Source of the DNA: Isoetes taiwanensis
Lineage: Eukaryota; Streptophyta; Lycopodiopsida; Isoetales; Isoetaceae
Assembly (NCBI GenBank): GCA_021234155.1
Contig: JAJEKV010000004.1
Location: 9,924,109-9,988,108 of the forward strand
Direction: 5' to 3'
DNA length: 64,000 bases
Positions 42,962 to 54,780 of the stretch are shown here, in pieces. Within the stretch, counting starts at the first letter, position 1. Every line of letters starts with the position of its first letter. The position numbers and the translations under genes were made by a program. The notes under the pieces are model-generated. The model ran no database searches. It was given only the letters and a program-made list of their open reading frames with translations, and was not told the origin of the DNA.

Positions 42962-43041
42962 GTTCCAATACTTTGTCGCCGTGTGGACCATCGATCTCAG
43001 ATCTGGATGGCGCACACGGCGACACCTCAAAGTACTGGAAC
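42962..43041. repeat. ~80-bp imperfect hairpin
   Basis: GTTCCAATACTTTG...TCGCCGTGTG and CACACGGCGA...CAAAGTACTGGAAC face each other across a short loop centred on AGATCT. One arm has a small insertion. It could be a foldback relic or a hairpin RNA. Confidence 0.55.
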
Positions 43042-43463
43042 AAGGGGGGTGCTTATATAATTGTATATACATAAGAGATAGCACGTACATCGAAGCATCG
43101 AAAAGGGCATCAAACATATTAAGAAATTAACCATTAAATTAAGTTCTCCGGACCCCAAGTTATTTTTGGCGATATTAGATGCGAGGCGTCCAACGGTTGC
43201 CGAGGAGCCCCAAATAGATATGCTAATATATGTGTACCATACATGTGTACAATGCACCTCACAACCTTTGAGTTAATTGTGTATTTGAAACTGACAGTTA
43301 ACTAAAACTTACTAAAAAATGAGTTGCGTCTAATGATGGTTGGGATCGTCCAAAACAGACATCCAATGATCCGAGCCTATTGATAGACGCCCTGCACGAA
43401 TATCAGGAAAAACAACTGGGGAGGTCAGGGGGGTTTAATTTAATGGTTCAATTTCTTAATATG

Positions 43464-43840
43464 TTTGATTTAAAGTGTGGGTGATAGATGGAAAAATAAA
43501 AGTGCTTGATTTGTGGATTTGCTTGATTTAGGGAGTGGGTGATAGATGGAAAGATAAAGTGTTTGGTTTGTGGATTTGCACTGTCATGATTTTCTAATTG
43601 TTTATGTGGAGGGCTTATTGATAAATGATTGTTGCTTTGCTATTGTTATGTCTAATCTATAATAAAAGAAGGCACATGCATAAAATTTCAATAACTAATC
43701 AATTTCGTGGAATATTGCTAGTAATAATATATATTTTCCAAGGCAACAGTTTGCTAGGAATAATATATGCGATGGATATAATAAAAAAAAGCACATGCAT
43801 GAGATTTCAATAACTAATCAATTGCGTGGAATATTGCTAT
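43464..43840. repeat. Two local tandem duplications (59 bp and ~119 bp)
   Basis: 43464-43580 repeats GTGGGTGATAGATGGAAA...TTGTGGATTTGC with a 59-bp period. 43660-43840 repeats GCACATGCAT.A.ATTTCAA followed by TAACTAATCAATT.CGTGG at a distance of 119 bp. Confidence 0.75.
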
Positions 43841-44938
43841 GTGAATGCAAATTTCTTAGCATTGTAGTGAAAATTTATGATTAGGAACCATACCAATAGA
43901 ATGCCCTTATGCGATCATCGATGGCCAAAAGGTTCTAAATGTAGTGTAAAAAAATCCAACGTGGCTTTAGGACCTGCCTTCCATCAATCACACCCATGAC
44001 AGTATACGTACTGTCCATTTGCTCTTCATTGGGCTGATGGACCAGATTACCACAACAGATAGGAGGTTTTGCGTTATATAAGTGTTTAGTATTATTCTCT
44101 TCTATTCCCGTGGGATATTGCTTTTTTTTCTGGTCGAACCCTAAAAAAGAAAAGCTACTCCTCCAGCCAAGAAAGGGTGCGTATAGAAGGCCTTCCTTGA
44201 ATACCATTTCGGAGTCACTGCTTCATTCCCTGCACTGGAACCATTTCCTATTTTCTACATCCTATGCCGTTCACAATTTCTGGAGCAAAGAATGTAGCAG
44301 AGCAAGGAAGCAAAAAGTGGAAGCAAGAGGTAACTTATAGGAAGTATAAGAAAGACAACAGTCAAGCAAATTCTAGTGTGGTCGGATTTCGTTTTGAGTG
44401 GCCAGATAGCATGAAACTCTAATCAGACAAGCCATTGGAGCAGGTAGAACCCTATTACCTCTGTTCTATTATTTGTTCTTATTCCAATGAGGCTGCCTTC
44501 TATCAACAATCCTTAGCTCATGGGTCCTAGATGCATTGTGGTTTGCTATTTAGAAGGACAGATGTTAGAAACATGCAAAATGTTGTTCGATGGGAGTTAG
44601 CAGTTAATAGTTAGCTAATGCGAAAATCACATATAACGAGTTATCAGCAGAGGTGATAACATGTTCTTTTTTTTGCCCAAAAAAAAACTTTTAATTTTTA
44701 ACAATTTGAGACTTGTTCTTTACTAATTCAAACACAATGAATTCAAATATGCAATCAGAATTCTCAAATACCTATTCTAACCTACTAAAACTTCATCTTA
44801 GTACCCAAACCTGTGTTGCACACTGTCTTATATAATTCGGTCTAGTTCCTTCACCATCCTAAAAGAGTCATATAGTTAAATATATAAATGCGACAAGAAA
44901 CAAAAATCATAAGACTAAACAAAAATCATAAGACTAAA
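43841..44938. other. Intergenic sequence left of the GC-rich LINE
   Basis: No supported gene. A plus-strand stretch at 44110-44330 followed by a GTAACTT donor-like site has an open frame, but without a family match. It ends with two tandem copies of CAAAAATCATAAGACTAAA (44901-44938), the LINE target. Confidence 0.45.
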
Positions 44939-45007
44939 GAAGGCGGCGACTGCAGGCGTTGGTCTGAGTGGCCGATTTGAGATCCGGAGGCATGGCCGAG
45001 GATCGAA

Positions 45008-46882
45008 GTGGGAGGAGTGATGCCCAGGGGATCCAATCGACTAATCCTAGGCGAATTCCGAAGCTGGCGCGGGCAGCCCAGCAGACTCGTTCGATTGGGG
45101 TTGGTTCTTCCACCTGTAAGCTTACCGCCGGGGCCCGATCTTCTTATGGCGAGGAGGCAGTCAGAGGGGCTCGACGGCGTTCTCAGGCTACAGAGCTCAA
45201 CCATGGGATTGCTGGTGTCATCAGATTCTTCGGCAGGTGAGAGGGCTGGTGTCGGGAGGAGTTCTACGCTTCTAGGGCCTCAGGGGCCTACGGGCCTGGG
45301 GTCTGTGGTGCCCATAGATTCGACTGCTTCAGGGCCGGATTTGGTCATGTCAGCGCTTGAGACAGGCGTGGAGGGTGGTAGCGGGCCACTTCAACTTGGG
45401 GCCCATCAAGCAGGCATGTGCAGGGTTTTGAGGAGCGAGGGGATAGGGCAGACAGCCTTAAGCCCCCTTCTCGAGTATGTGCGCCAACTGTGGGCCGGGC
45501 AAGATTCTACGCAGATCGAGGCAAGGAGGAGGCCGCCTGCCCGCCGGTTTGGTGCAGCAGCCTAGATCCGGGAGAGGTCCTATGGAGGTTTGCGGAGATG
45601 GAGGCAAGAGCTCATCCCCCCAGCAGTCAAGGAGCATCCTCACTTCTGATTTGCAAGTTGGCGCCAAAGTGCGGAGTACTTGTGCATTGATGTACAAAGC
45701 CGCAGGGATGCGTAATTTGAGGTCCCGAAAGATGCCGCCATTTGAGATCGAACTCACGCCGGGCTCAAACTCGCTCGCTTGTATAGCGTCGAGGATCCTT
45801 TGCGCGGTAGAACCGATGCGCTTTGCCCCGTGAGCAACGTGGGGTAATGGTATGCCACAAAGCCTCTCCGCGATAAGCCGGGCCGGGGAAAGACGCCCAA
45901 GTTTGGGGAGGCGTAGGGTGAGGGGAACGGAACTGGGCGGCTGGTCCTCGCATGGCGATGAACGATACGGGAGTCGGCTTTCACGGCCGCGTTCTCGTAT
46001 CAATGGATCCGCACACCGCGGGGCTCCCCGCCGAATTTTATCGGATGGAGGAGGCTTTGACCTCTTTTGAATCAAAGACAACAGAGGGAGTTGCAGGTGG
46101 AGCCGACCCTCCGGCTGCCATAGTCGAAGTTAGATCATCAAAGCATCTCAAGTCTATTTCCAACCTAGTCTCGTCTTGCTTGATCTTTGATGTACTATCT
46201 TGGAGTCTTTGGACACCGGGATAGTAGGCGGTGGGTCAAAGCGCACTTTAAGCTTACCGGGGATCTCACCGTTTCGATCCTTGAAGTTCCCGGGAACAAT
46301 TTTTCCTCCTTATGTTTGATCGCCTCCGTGATGAGAGGGTAGTAGCGAGAGGGGTTGACCTCATGTGGGGAATTATCCGATTTACCAACATTACACGGGG
46401 GGGTGAGTGCTCGGTCATTGTCTACCGAAGATCCCGTGTTGGTTTGGTGTAATGGATCTCCATGCGGACATGTTGTTGCCGAGAGTTCATGATTGCGATG
46501 GCTAATGGGCTCTACACCATATTGCGCGACTCCATAGTTCGAGAGCCGAAGATGCGGTGTGGCTTTACCAGCGGATAGTCCACTTTGCCTCCTTGAAAGC
46601 CGGTTAAGAGCGGATATTGGTACTTTCGGTTTCCCCTCAGACTGTTGAATGGGGCAGAGATCCACAGAATGTTTCCCGCTCTACGGGTCTTCGCGAGCTT
46701 CGCCTTCGAGCTTCGGGTCGTGGTCGAAGATCGAGGCGTCCGGGGAAGCGAGGAGGGAGGTTCCGCAAGATGGGGACCAGGTTCGGCCTCAAAATCGTTT
46801 GGGGGAGGAGGTTCCTTTAGCCAGGACCCAGTCGGTCCCAGCGCCGGATAGGCCACCTCGGTCTATCTCGGATAATGATTGA
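45008..46882 (+). pseudogene. LINE ORF1 region, broken
   Basis: Plus-strand frames (45008-45565 the longest; others in different phases to 46882) are rich in Gly, Ser, Pro and Arg and do not carry a clear domain. By position they are the ORF1 of the element, which in plant L1 elements encodes an RNA-binding protein, often with DUF4283 and a CCHC knuckle. I could not identify either here, so the assignment rests on context. Long minus-strand frames across the block reflect GC-rich composition. Confidence 0.45.
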
Positions 46883-46940
46883 GCCGGCGGCCGCGCCGGT
46901 GGGGCAGGGATCGGTATCTCCTCGGACGGTGGCCTAGAAG

Positions 46941-49900
46941 TTGCTTCACATCCAGCGGCTTCAGGAACGGGCAGAGCAGCAGCAATCACGGCAGATGGGT
47001 GTTGGACTGCAAAACGTTCGTAGGGTGCACTCGTCACCCGCGAAGAGGACGAGAGTAGCGTTGGCTGTTCGTAAGTTGGATCCAGATACCTTGTGTCTTC
47101 AGGAGCATAAGTGTCACAGGGGGGACTCTCGCGCACTGTTGGATATGTTTGGGCCGCAATACGATGCTGCAGTTGCCATCTCCGGGGCCTCTAAGGGTGG
47201 GATTGCTATTGCGTGGAAGATGCATGTGCAGGTTACTTTTACCATGGTGGCCCGTTGGGGCAGGTGGGTCATCATCAAGCGCATGTGAGGGGGCCACGAG
47301 TGGGGATTGTGAATGTCTATGCCCCAACAACAGCCACGCGAGAGGGGCGCTAGGGCGTCGTTAAGACATAAGGTCGCATCCTTGGGGGCGGAGGTGGCTT
47401 GGCTGCTGTTGGGCGACTTCAACATGGTCGAGTCCGTTCATGATAGGTGTGGCAAAGGAGCGGAAGTTGTGCAGGGTTTTGAGCGGCAGCAGTGGATATT
47501 GTTGCTGGACTCCTTGCATCTGGCAGAGGCGGCGGGCGACTCTTCATTCACATGGTGTAATCAGTGGACGGGGGCCGGTCGGGCGTATGCTCGACACGAC
47601 AGATGCTATGTTAATACCCTAGCAGCGGACTAGGCGCCCCAGCTCAGGCGGACGAACATTTTGTCCACCGCGGTCTCTGATCATTTCCCTCAGTTAATCT
47701 CCTAGGGAGCGACGGCTGCCAGGCCGAGCCGCACTGTGTTCAAGTTAAATACCGCCTATCTGAAGGATGCAGATTTCTCTTGGGGATGCCAACAGATTTG
47801 GTTTCGCACCTTTCAGGATAATTTCGGGATGGCGGGAATGGTGCAGGCCTTAGCTCAGGTTAAGGCATTTGCTAAGTCGTGGGGCAGTCGCAGAGCACGT
47901 CAAGAGAGGGAGGTGTTAGAAGCGTTGTATTGCGAGTTGGAAGAGCTGAGGTCTCAGCCATCTGATGGGGTGCGGGAGAATGAGATTTTTACGCATTGCA
48001 TTGCGATGAATGAATCGGCTGCTTTCGGACAAAGGGTGAAGCGGGGATCACCTGGTTGCGGGGAAGGGGCACTAATTCTCGAATGTTCTTTCTTGGTAGC
48101 GGCGGAAGAAGTATGCGACCTCTATGTAAATCCTTTGTCATTGGCTGATGGTCGCATTCTGAATTCGTCAGTGGACATTAAGCAGGCAACTTTTCATCAT
48201 TTCTCTCAGTTCTTCCAGGAGAAGAGATACCCCTACACAGATGTAATGGAGGAGATTGTTCTCGGTAAAGTGGCATGTAAAGGTGTCCGCGAGAGGAGGC
48301 GGATCTTTGCGGCTCCGCCACAAAACAAGAGCTTGAGGAGGCTTGCCGTGCCTTGGCCCCTCACAAGTGTCCTGGTCTGGATGGCATTCCGGTCGAGTTC
48401 TTCCAAGAATATTGGGATTGGGTGGGGGACTCGGTGCTGCAGACCTATCAAGATTTGCTTCAGGCAGAAGCGTTGGACTATAGGCTCAACACGGGCTGCA
48501 TCTCGTTGATACCCAAGGTGAAGGAGCCAGCTGTCATTTCTGATTGGCGCCCCATCACCCTTCTGTCGGCAGTTTACAAAATTATTGCGAAGGCACTTTC
48601 ACTTAGACTGCAAGTTGTCTTGAAAGAGACGATTAGTACCATGCAGGCTGGCTTCATTAGGCGGTGATTCTCGGCAATGTAGCGGAAAGATTCGAGGGCA
48701 TTCATTGGGCGCATAAAACCGGGTCGGCCAGATTGTGTACTTGAAGCTGGATTTCGCAAAGGCCTATGATAGTGTTCGGTGGACGTTCTTGAAAAGGATG
48801 ATGTTAGCCTTTGGATGTGGGGAGGCCTTTACGGCAGTGGCTAAAAAGCTCTTAGTGTCCGCCAGAGCAACCCTCCTGTGTCACGGCGAGTCATCTCCGA
48901 TCTTTAGGGTGGGGCGTGGAGTTCGTCAGGGATGCCCTTTGGCGCCCTTCCTCTTCACCATTGTAGCGGAGGCCCTCTCGCAGTTGTTGACTTCCGCAGT
49001 GGAGGCTGGTGTGGTGGAGGGACTGAGGATGGCAGATGGATCGCAGCAGATTGGGAGTCGGTATGTCGGCGATTCATTCCTCTTCAGCCGGTGAGGCGAA
49101 ACTGTTGAATCTGAAGGAGCCGCTGGACACATTTTCCCTTGCTTCCTCGGCTGCCTCTCATGAATTGGACCAGTGCTAAGATCAGGGCTTTCGGGTGAGC
49201 CCATGCCGGTGGTGGTGTCCCAATTCCCATGGCTAACGCAGCCAGTGGCACCCGCTTCTAGGCTTTGGGTATTCCGTTCGGCATTGACATCTCGGCATCG
49301 TGCCGTGTGGGAGGACATTCGGTAGGGATCGCGTCGGCAAGATCTCAATTGGTGGAAAGGGGGAAGCTGTCCATGGTCGAGCTGTGGTCATAGTGACGAA
49401 GTCCGTCCTATGCTCGACTCATATTTATATGGCCTCTATCATCCTGGCGCCTGAAAGTAAGGTGCAGGAAATCTCTTCTATGGTTCGTAACCGTATGGGG
49501 GAGGCAATGAGGAAGGGGCGGTAGTGAAGGTGGCACGGTGGAAGTGCGCCCGCCCCAAGGTCTTGGTGGACTCGGCTTCTTTGATCTTTCGCTGCATGGC
49601 AAGGTCCTCTTGTCTAAGTTTGTTTTTGCCATTCTTGAGAACGCGCTCGACTCCCCGGGTATGGTCTTGCTTCATCAGTCGCTGTCTTACTCCATAGTTT
49701 TCCACAAGCCGCCCCGTGTCCGCTGCTCCTTTGGGCGATTGTTTATGGATATCGTCGTATGCTCATGCCTCTCCGCTTTACGAAGGGGCTCCTGAGCATG
49801 GGAGCAGTCAAATCCATTGTTTTGATTGATGCCACCAGTGCGAGATTGAGTTGGAGGCATCGCCATGGTGGATCCCGCTTGGGCCACACGCACCTGTGGT

Positions 49901-50741
49901 TCTGGCAGCCTCCGTTGATCCCCGAGTTCAGCGTAGATGGGCGCATGTGGGTTTTGACTGGTGGATGGTATATGGATCGGGCAACCGCACCCCGGCAACT
50001 ATTTCGCCACGCATTTCGGGCTTCAGGAACGGGATTGTATTATCTGGGCACGGGTGGCTAATGCTCTACCACTGCACCCTCCACAGGCATCAGGACGTGT
50101 GTGGAAGTGTCACCCGAAAGTAGATCCCTCAAATTTTGTGAGATCCTGTTATGAGCTTCTGGCGATTCAAGTTGAGCTGCCTCCCTCGGACGGGTGGAGT
50201 CTTGGGTGTGAGGGGATGAGTGGGGCGTTATCCGGAGATGGGTGTGGAACCCAATCTCGCCTCCCAAGACCGGTATTGCGCGGTGGCGATTGTGCACCGT
50301 TCTGCGAGGGTGAACATGTGGGTTCACAGGATCAACCCGCGGATCAGCGACTTGTGTCTTATGTGTGGTGACTGTGTGGAGACCCTGGAACACTGCATGT
50401 TTCTCTGTTCAGATATCCAGCCGGCATGGCAGTGGGTTCATCGCCTCTTTCATACCTCGCTCCGCAGTCAAGAGGTTCTTTTGGGGGTGTACCCTAGCGG
50501 TCCCAGCTTAGTCCGGCCTTTCATCGTGTAAAAAAGTGCGGTTGTTGTGGCTCATCTGGAAGCGACGACGCATGAAGGTGTTCAGGAATGTAGAGATGCA
50601 GCCTCAGGCTTTGGTCCCGCAGCTGAAGTACAAGCTATATCTATCGTATCTGGCCTCCCCTCGGAAAGAGCAGGTCAAAGCAGCGGTCTGGGAAAGAACC
50701 CTCCACATTGTAGACACTCTGGGGAGATTTGTGGCATGAGT
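46941..50741 (+). pseudogene. LINE ORF2: endonuclease, RT with YVGD, zf-RVT
   Basis: Endonuclease motifs LCLQEHKCH, GGIAIAWK, NVYAPTTAT, WLLLGDFNMV and AVSDHFPQL occur in successive frames. RT motifs: IPVEFFQEYWDWVG, LIPKVKEPAVISDWRPITLLS, LKLDFAKAYDSVRW, GVRQGCPLAPFLF. The active-site box reads SRYVGDSFLFSR where plant L1 elements have YADD or FADD; replacing the first Asp should abolish polymerisation. A zf-RVT-like segment (MWVHRINPRISDLCLMCGDCVETLEHCMFLC) and LLWLIWKRRRMKVFRN end the protein. Stops and frameshifts near 47288, 47630, 48480, 48667 and 49094 divide the reading. Enzyme role: target-primed reverse transcription of the element RNA. Confidence 0.88.
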
Positions 50742-50868
50742 TGTAGATAGGTACACATATTAGGTGGATGCTTGCCCTGTGTGGGCAGGAGTACCCTAAT
50801 ACCGCTCTTCTTGTATTTTTTCTGGATTAATATTAGTTAATGTGATCCTTCAAAAAAAAAAAAAAAAA

Positions 50869-51705
50869 TCATAAGACTAAAATGAAGGTTGTAATTTATG
50901 TGAAAAATAATCTACTCTAGAATTCCTAACTGTAGTCTACTTATCAAAGCAAAAGAATGATCAATGAAAAGGAAGGACTTCAAATCTGCACCTTCACTCG
51001 GAGATGATTCACTTTAGCATATCATAATCTTAGTTGACATGGGCAAGGTATAGATTCTCATTTTCAAATTCATAACTATTAAATAAATCTCATAAAAGAA
51101 CTTCACTTATGCTTTATGATAATTGTATTGTCTTGAATGTCATTATAGGGAGAATATGATGGATCAAATGAGGACACAAACTATCAACTTAGTGCTTCAA
51201 ACACAATTGTTCAGTTGATAACATAAAATATTGGGGATATAGTATATGCAAATGGGTACATTTCCAAGTGTATTAATTTATTGAATAGTAGCTCACGTTC
51301 TTCAAATATTAGCAGTTGAAAATTAAGTTGTTGTACGAGTGCTATAACGCTCTAATTCAGACTGGGAATCATGTGAGACTGGTCTGGTTCTGGATCATTT
51401 TACAACAAGACTGATTCAGGGAGTGAGTGTGGTATCTTACCCAGGCAAGGTTCTTGATAGAGTGGAATGCAACTATTCAAGCCTTGAAAATAACATGAGA
51501 TTTTGGCTGATGAAATGGCAGTTTTTGAAAAGGAGGCGAGGTCAATTCTTCATGTATAAGCTCTAAAAATATGTTTATAAGCTCTGACCTCAACATGTAA
51601 TTAGTTACTAACATAATCCTTGTTTTTCCAGCCATCCAGGGCATCAACAGTCTAATATGGCTTAGCTAGAGAGTCAGGTCATAAGAAAGGCCCTAAGTGA
51701 GCAAG

Positions 51706-51736
<31 letters not shown>

Positions 51737-52524
51737 CCAGCTTATATTCAGTTTTGACGAAACAACATATGAAATGAAAATACACAGATAAAAATGAATA
51801 GTAGGCTACTACATCAGAAATCTTACTTGCAGTAGAGCGACCAGAAACCGGTTGAATTTGGACGGAGTTGAAGCAGATTCCGAATGGAGTTGGAGCCTAA
51901 GGACGAGTCATGGCATTTTTTTTTTTGTTTTTTTTGGGGCGGGGAGTGGAACTCACCTCTATCTTTTTTTAGCAAAACTAACATGCGTGATTTCTCGTTA
52001 TTTTTTTTATAACAGATCGCGCGTTAGGACATTGGGGCTAACGCGTGATCTGCCAACTATAAGGTTTCCATTTATCCTGAAATGGATCTTTTGGCTCTTA
52101 GTAATGACAACTTCCAAGCTCTTTTGATAAAGCACAGAATAAGATAAATGTTTTTTGACTTAGCTTTGAAGCTTTTGGCTCATACAACATAAATTTTACC
52201 ATTATGTGACTTTACGGTATTTTCTTGAGCATTCGTCATATTTTATGTTTTGGATTGAAGAGCCAGTAGCTTATGATGTAGGTACTTGAGATTTGGAATG
52301 TCTGGTTTCCACTATAGAATAGGACAACGTAATTGAAGAACTTCCAGCATGATGAGCATATTATTAGGTACATCTTCTAACCTTCATAAGATTTTCTATA
52401 GGTTGCTTCATTAGATTCCTTTAAATGTATTATGAGTTTTACTCCATGTCTTTTACTGTAAGGAGTCATTTTTAATGTTGTGCGGAGCAGGGCTCAGTGT
52501 TCCAATGCATGTAGCTATTATAGT
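50869..52524. other. Intergenic sequence with microsatellite and hairpin
   Basis: 51709-51735 is an (AATA)n microsatellite. 52013-52052 is a hairpin (CAGATCGCGCGTTAG/CTAACGCGTGATCTG). No gene recognised. Confidence 0.5.
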
Positions 52525-52891
52525 ATTGAAGAACAACCATATATGTCGTCACTTCAGAATGGCCATTAGCACACCTAGAACTCTTTCTAATGGCAACGAT
52601 AGAAAACCATAGGAAGAATATCATGTTGACAGTGGACAGAAGGACATGATTGAAGCAAGAATCAAACAATGATAAGGATCCCTACTAAAAACATTGTTCT
52701 TTGAATGGTCTGGTGCAAACAGGAGCACAAATATCACTGAAGACAGCAAGGTTGGTGCCATCAATAGCTGCAAAAGAAAAGCACAAGCATATCAGTTTTA
52801 TCATAGTTATATCCTTGTGAAGGACTTACCAGCCATTATGCTTGGCAACATGTGCTACAACGTGATGTTGATGCCTGTACAAAACAAGTCA
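52525..52891 (-). pseudogene. Truncated 5' copy of the ABCC gene
   Basis: It contains the first coding exon, its intron and about 80 codons of exon 2 of the ABCC gene at 25298, in the same orientation. The start is preserved (MLPSIM, exon 1 ends GCTG/GTAAGT). The continuation aligns (IDGTNLAVFSDICAPVCTRPFKEQCF) and then hits TAG TAG where the parent reads His-Gln. Downstream, [26 protein letters not shown] still matches. Similarity stops near 52525, so no transporter domain is encoded. It arose by partial duplication, not retroposition, because the intron is kept. Confidence 0.85.
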
Positions 52892-53570
52892 GATATAAAT
52901 ATACTAAATCATGTTCCAAGCTAATAGTGCAAAATTTTCTAAAGACAATCAATTATGTAGGTGGCACCCATGAGCTTTAATAGATAGAGGCAATTTCACC
53001 CGGGGGGAAGGGGGTGGCTAGACAACTGGTATTACTGAGAAATCACGCATACTATAAGAAGAGAAGACTCAGAAAGTACAATAATACCATCAAGCCAAAG
53101 AACACAATGAGGGACACTGATCTTCTTGATCATCCTGATTCATACTTACAAAATTTGCTAAAACCCAAAAACAGAATCAATACATCGACACAATTTGAAC
53201 TAGTTATTGAATTGGATACGAGAAAAAAAATACTATGCAATTGATTCTCTGTTAATGTTCCACCATCACCATTATCATCTGTAGACTAACATACATGTTG
53301 GTTGGCAATATTTTATCTGTTAAAATTCCATCATCATCATTATCATTTGTTTATACTAATGTAAATGTCGGGCGCTCATGAGCACAAGGGACCCATATTG
53401 TATGGTGGTGTAAGCGAATGATTGTGATGGTTTTGTAACATATGGCCTAATTCATAAGTGTTAGCGCATTTGGTCCCTCCCATTTGGTCCCTCTCGTGTA
53501 CTTTTGCTTTACTTGATAATTGAAGGACTAAGCATCATTTTATTGCTCAATGCGCATTGTTCTTATCGGG
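52892..53570 (+). repeat. Duplicate of the ABCC upstream region, with remnant frame
   Basis: Parallels 25299-26410. The plus-strand remnant frame (53014-53244) preserves MRDTDLLDHPDSYLQNLLKPKNRI and QFELVIEL, aligning with 25566-25680 of the parent. About 400 bp of the parent (roughly 25705-26108) are missing between GCAATTGATTCTC and TGTTAAT.TTCCA, probably a deletion here. Past 53570 similarity is lost. Confidence 0.75.
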
Positions 53571-54075
53571 ATTGTTACCAATAGAATGCCCTTACTTTAT
53601 AAGTGAAGTTGTCATACTAAGATTTCATATTTTGGTTTAAAACCATGCATATAAACATTAATAGAATAGAATAGGTTTTTTAGCCTCCACGGTGCAAAGG
53701 CTTCTATGTACCAGTGCTACAAAGCACATTCATTTTTAAAGGAACATATGTCAACCACACATTCTTTCAAATCGTAAAATAATTACATTGAGGAACTTGA
53801 AACTCCCAATGTTAGGCAAAGAAGGCATATGGGGATATATAGCACAATAACAAGGGGTTCAAGGGGAATTCGATATCGATGTATGATAATTCCTGAAACC
53901 ATAGACCGTATCCCTAAAACAAAATTAATTGATGGGTTGTTATAAAAAAAAAGATAGAATAAAAATGAAAAAAAAAAAATCATGTTAGCTCGCTGCTTCT
54001 ATTGGTCAAAGCGTTCCTACTATATTGAGTTATTTTGGTAGAGGTTCGAGACCTCGTATTTCGTATTCTAAAACC
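53571..54075. other. Intergenic sequence, nothing recognised
   Basis: AT-rich with an A-rich run near 53971. A B-box-like GAGGTTCGAGACCTC lies at 54041-54056. Confidence 0.45.
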
Positions 54076-54389
54076 TTAGGCGAAGCCATATAGAGATTCG
54101 AGTCCCCGTATTCCGTATTCAAAAACCTTAGGTGAACTCGTATTTCATATTTCAAAACCATGGGCGTCCCCAATCATAATGGACCATAGTCTAAACGAGG
54201 TGCACCTTGGACTACCATAGTCGTTGGATCTGTCGATCCTATGGGCCAGATCATATGTTGGAGCCTCCTGGCACCTCTCCTTTCGCTTATGGTCATCTAC
54301 GATTGGGGGTGCCTATGATTTTAAAGTATGAAATACGAGTTTGCTTAAGGTTTTGATGAAATATCGAGCTTCTATACGGCTTTGCCTAA
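54076..54389. mobile_element. Foldback element with ~100-bp imperfect arms
   Basis: The left arm (54076-54190) and right arm (54285-54389) are inverted copies. TTAGGCGAAGCCATATAGAG faces CTTCTATACGGCTTTGCCTAA. ACTCGTATTTCATATTT faces AAAGTATGAAATACGAGT. CCCCAATCATA faces TACGATTGGGGG. The left arm also holds a partial internal duplication (CCCGTATTCCGTATTC). It looks like an old foldback MITE. No flanking duplication determined. Confidence 0.6.
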
Positions 54390-54780
54390 ATTTGATATAT
54401 GAACATGAATCAAGAGTACAATGGCCCGAACGCAAGCAGGAATACGAGACAAATGCCTACAAGACATGGACCTTGAAAAATTTTAAGACTATATTTTTAT
54501 CGGTAGAAACAGAGCCTGAACATTGCTTTCTAAATTAAAACTAGTAAATATGTGTCTGGCATTGCTGGGCTAATGTTTTGGCATTTATTTTTACTCGGCT
54601 TTTAACGTTCATATGTGCAACTTCGACAACAACGTATCTAGAATATCACTATCCATTATATCAAGCAACATCATTTGAAAAGATTCATTATTAGTATTTC
54701 AGCCTATAGAATAAGACCGAAGTGCCATGAACTTGGGCTTAGGCCCTCTATGTCATAAATTTGTGTGAGGTTATTACATA
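54390..54780. other. Intergenic sequence, nothing recognised
   Basis: No gene or repeat identified before the target site of the next retroposed element. Confidence 0.45.

Larger units (their letters stand above)
44939..50868 (+). mobile_element. GC-rich plant L1-type LINE, full length but dead
   Basis: A 5.9-kb GC-rich block in AT-rich surroundings. It ends with a poly-A run (50852-50868). The same ATCATAAGACTAAA sequence lies just left of the start and just right of the poly-A tail, a target-site duplication of about 15 bp. It contains an ORF1 region, endonuclease, reverse transcriptase and a zf-RVT-type C-terminus in L1 order. Numerous stops and frameshifts, and the altered RT active site, show it cannot move. 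Retained GC richness suggests the family came from a differently composed source or has lost little by deamination. Confidence 0.9.

Noticed and set aside
44110-44340. Possible first exon of a gene ending at a GTAACTT donor
   Set aside because: The frame is short, unmatched and no following exon could be found before the LINE.
45458-46081. Long minus-strand open frame of 207 codons inside the GC-rich LINE
   Set aside because: It lies antisense to the LINE in a GC-rich block where long antisense frames arise by composition. It has no domain and conflicts with the element's orientation.
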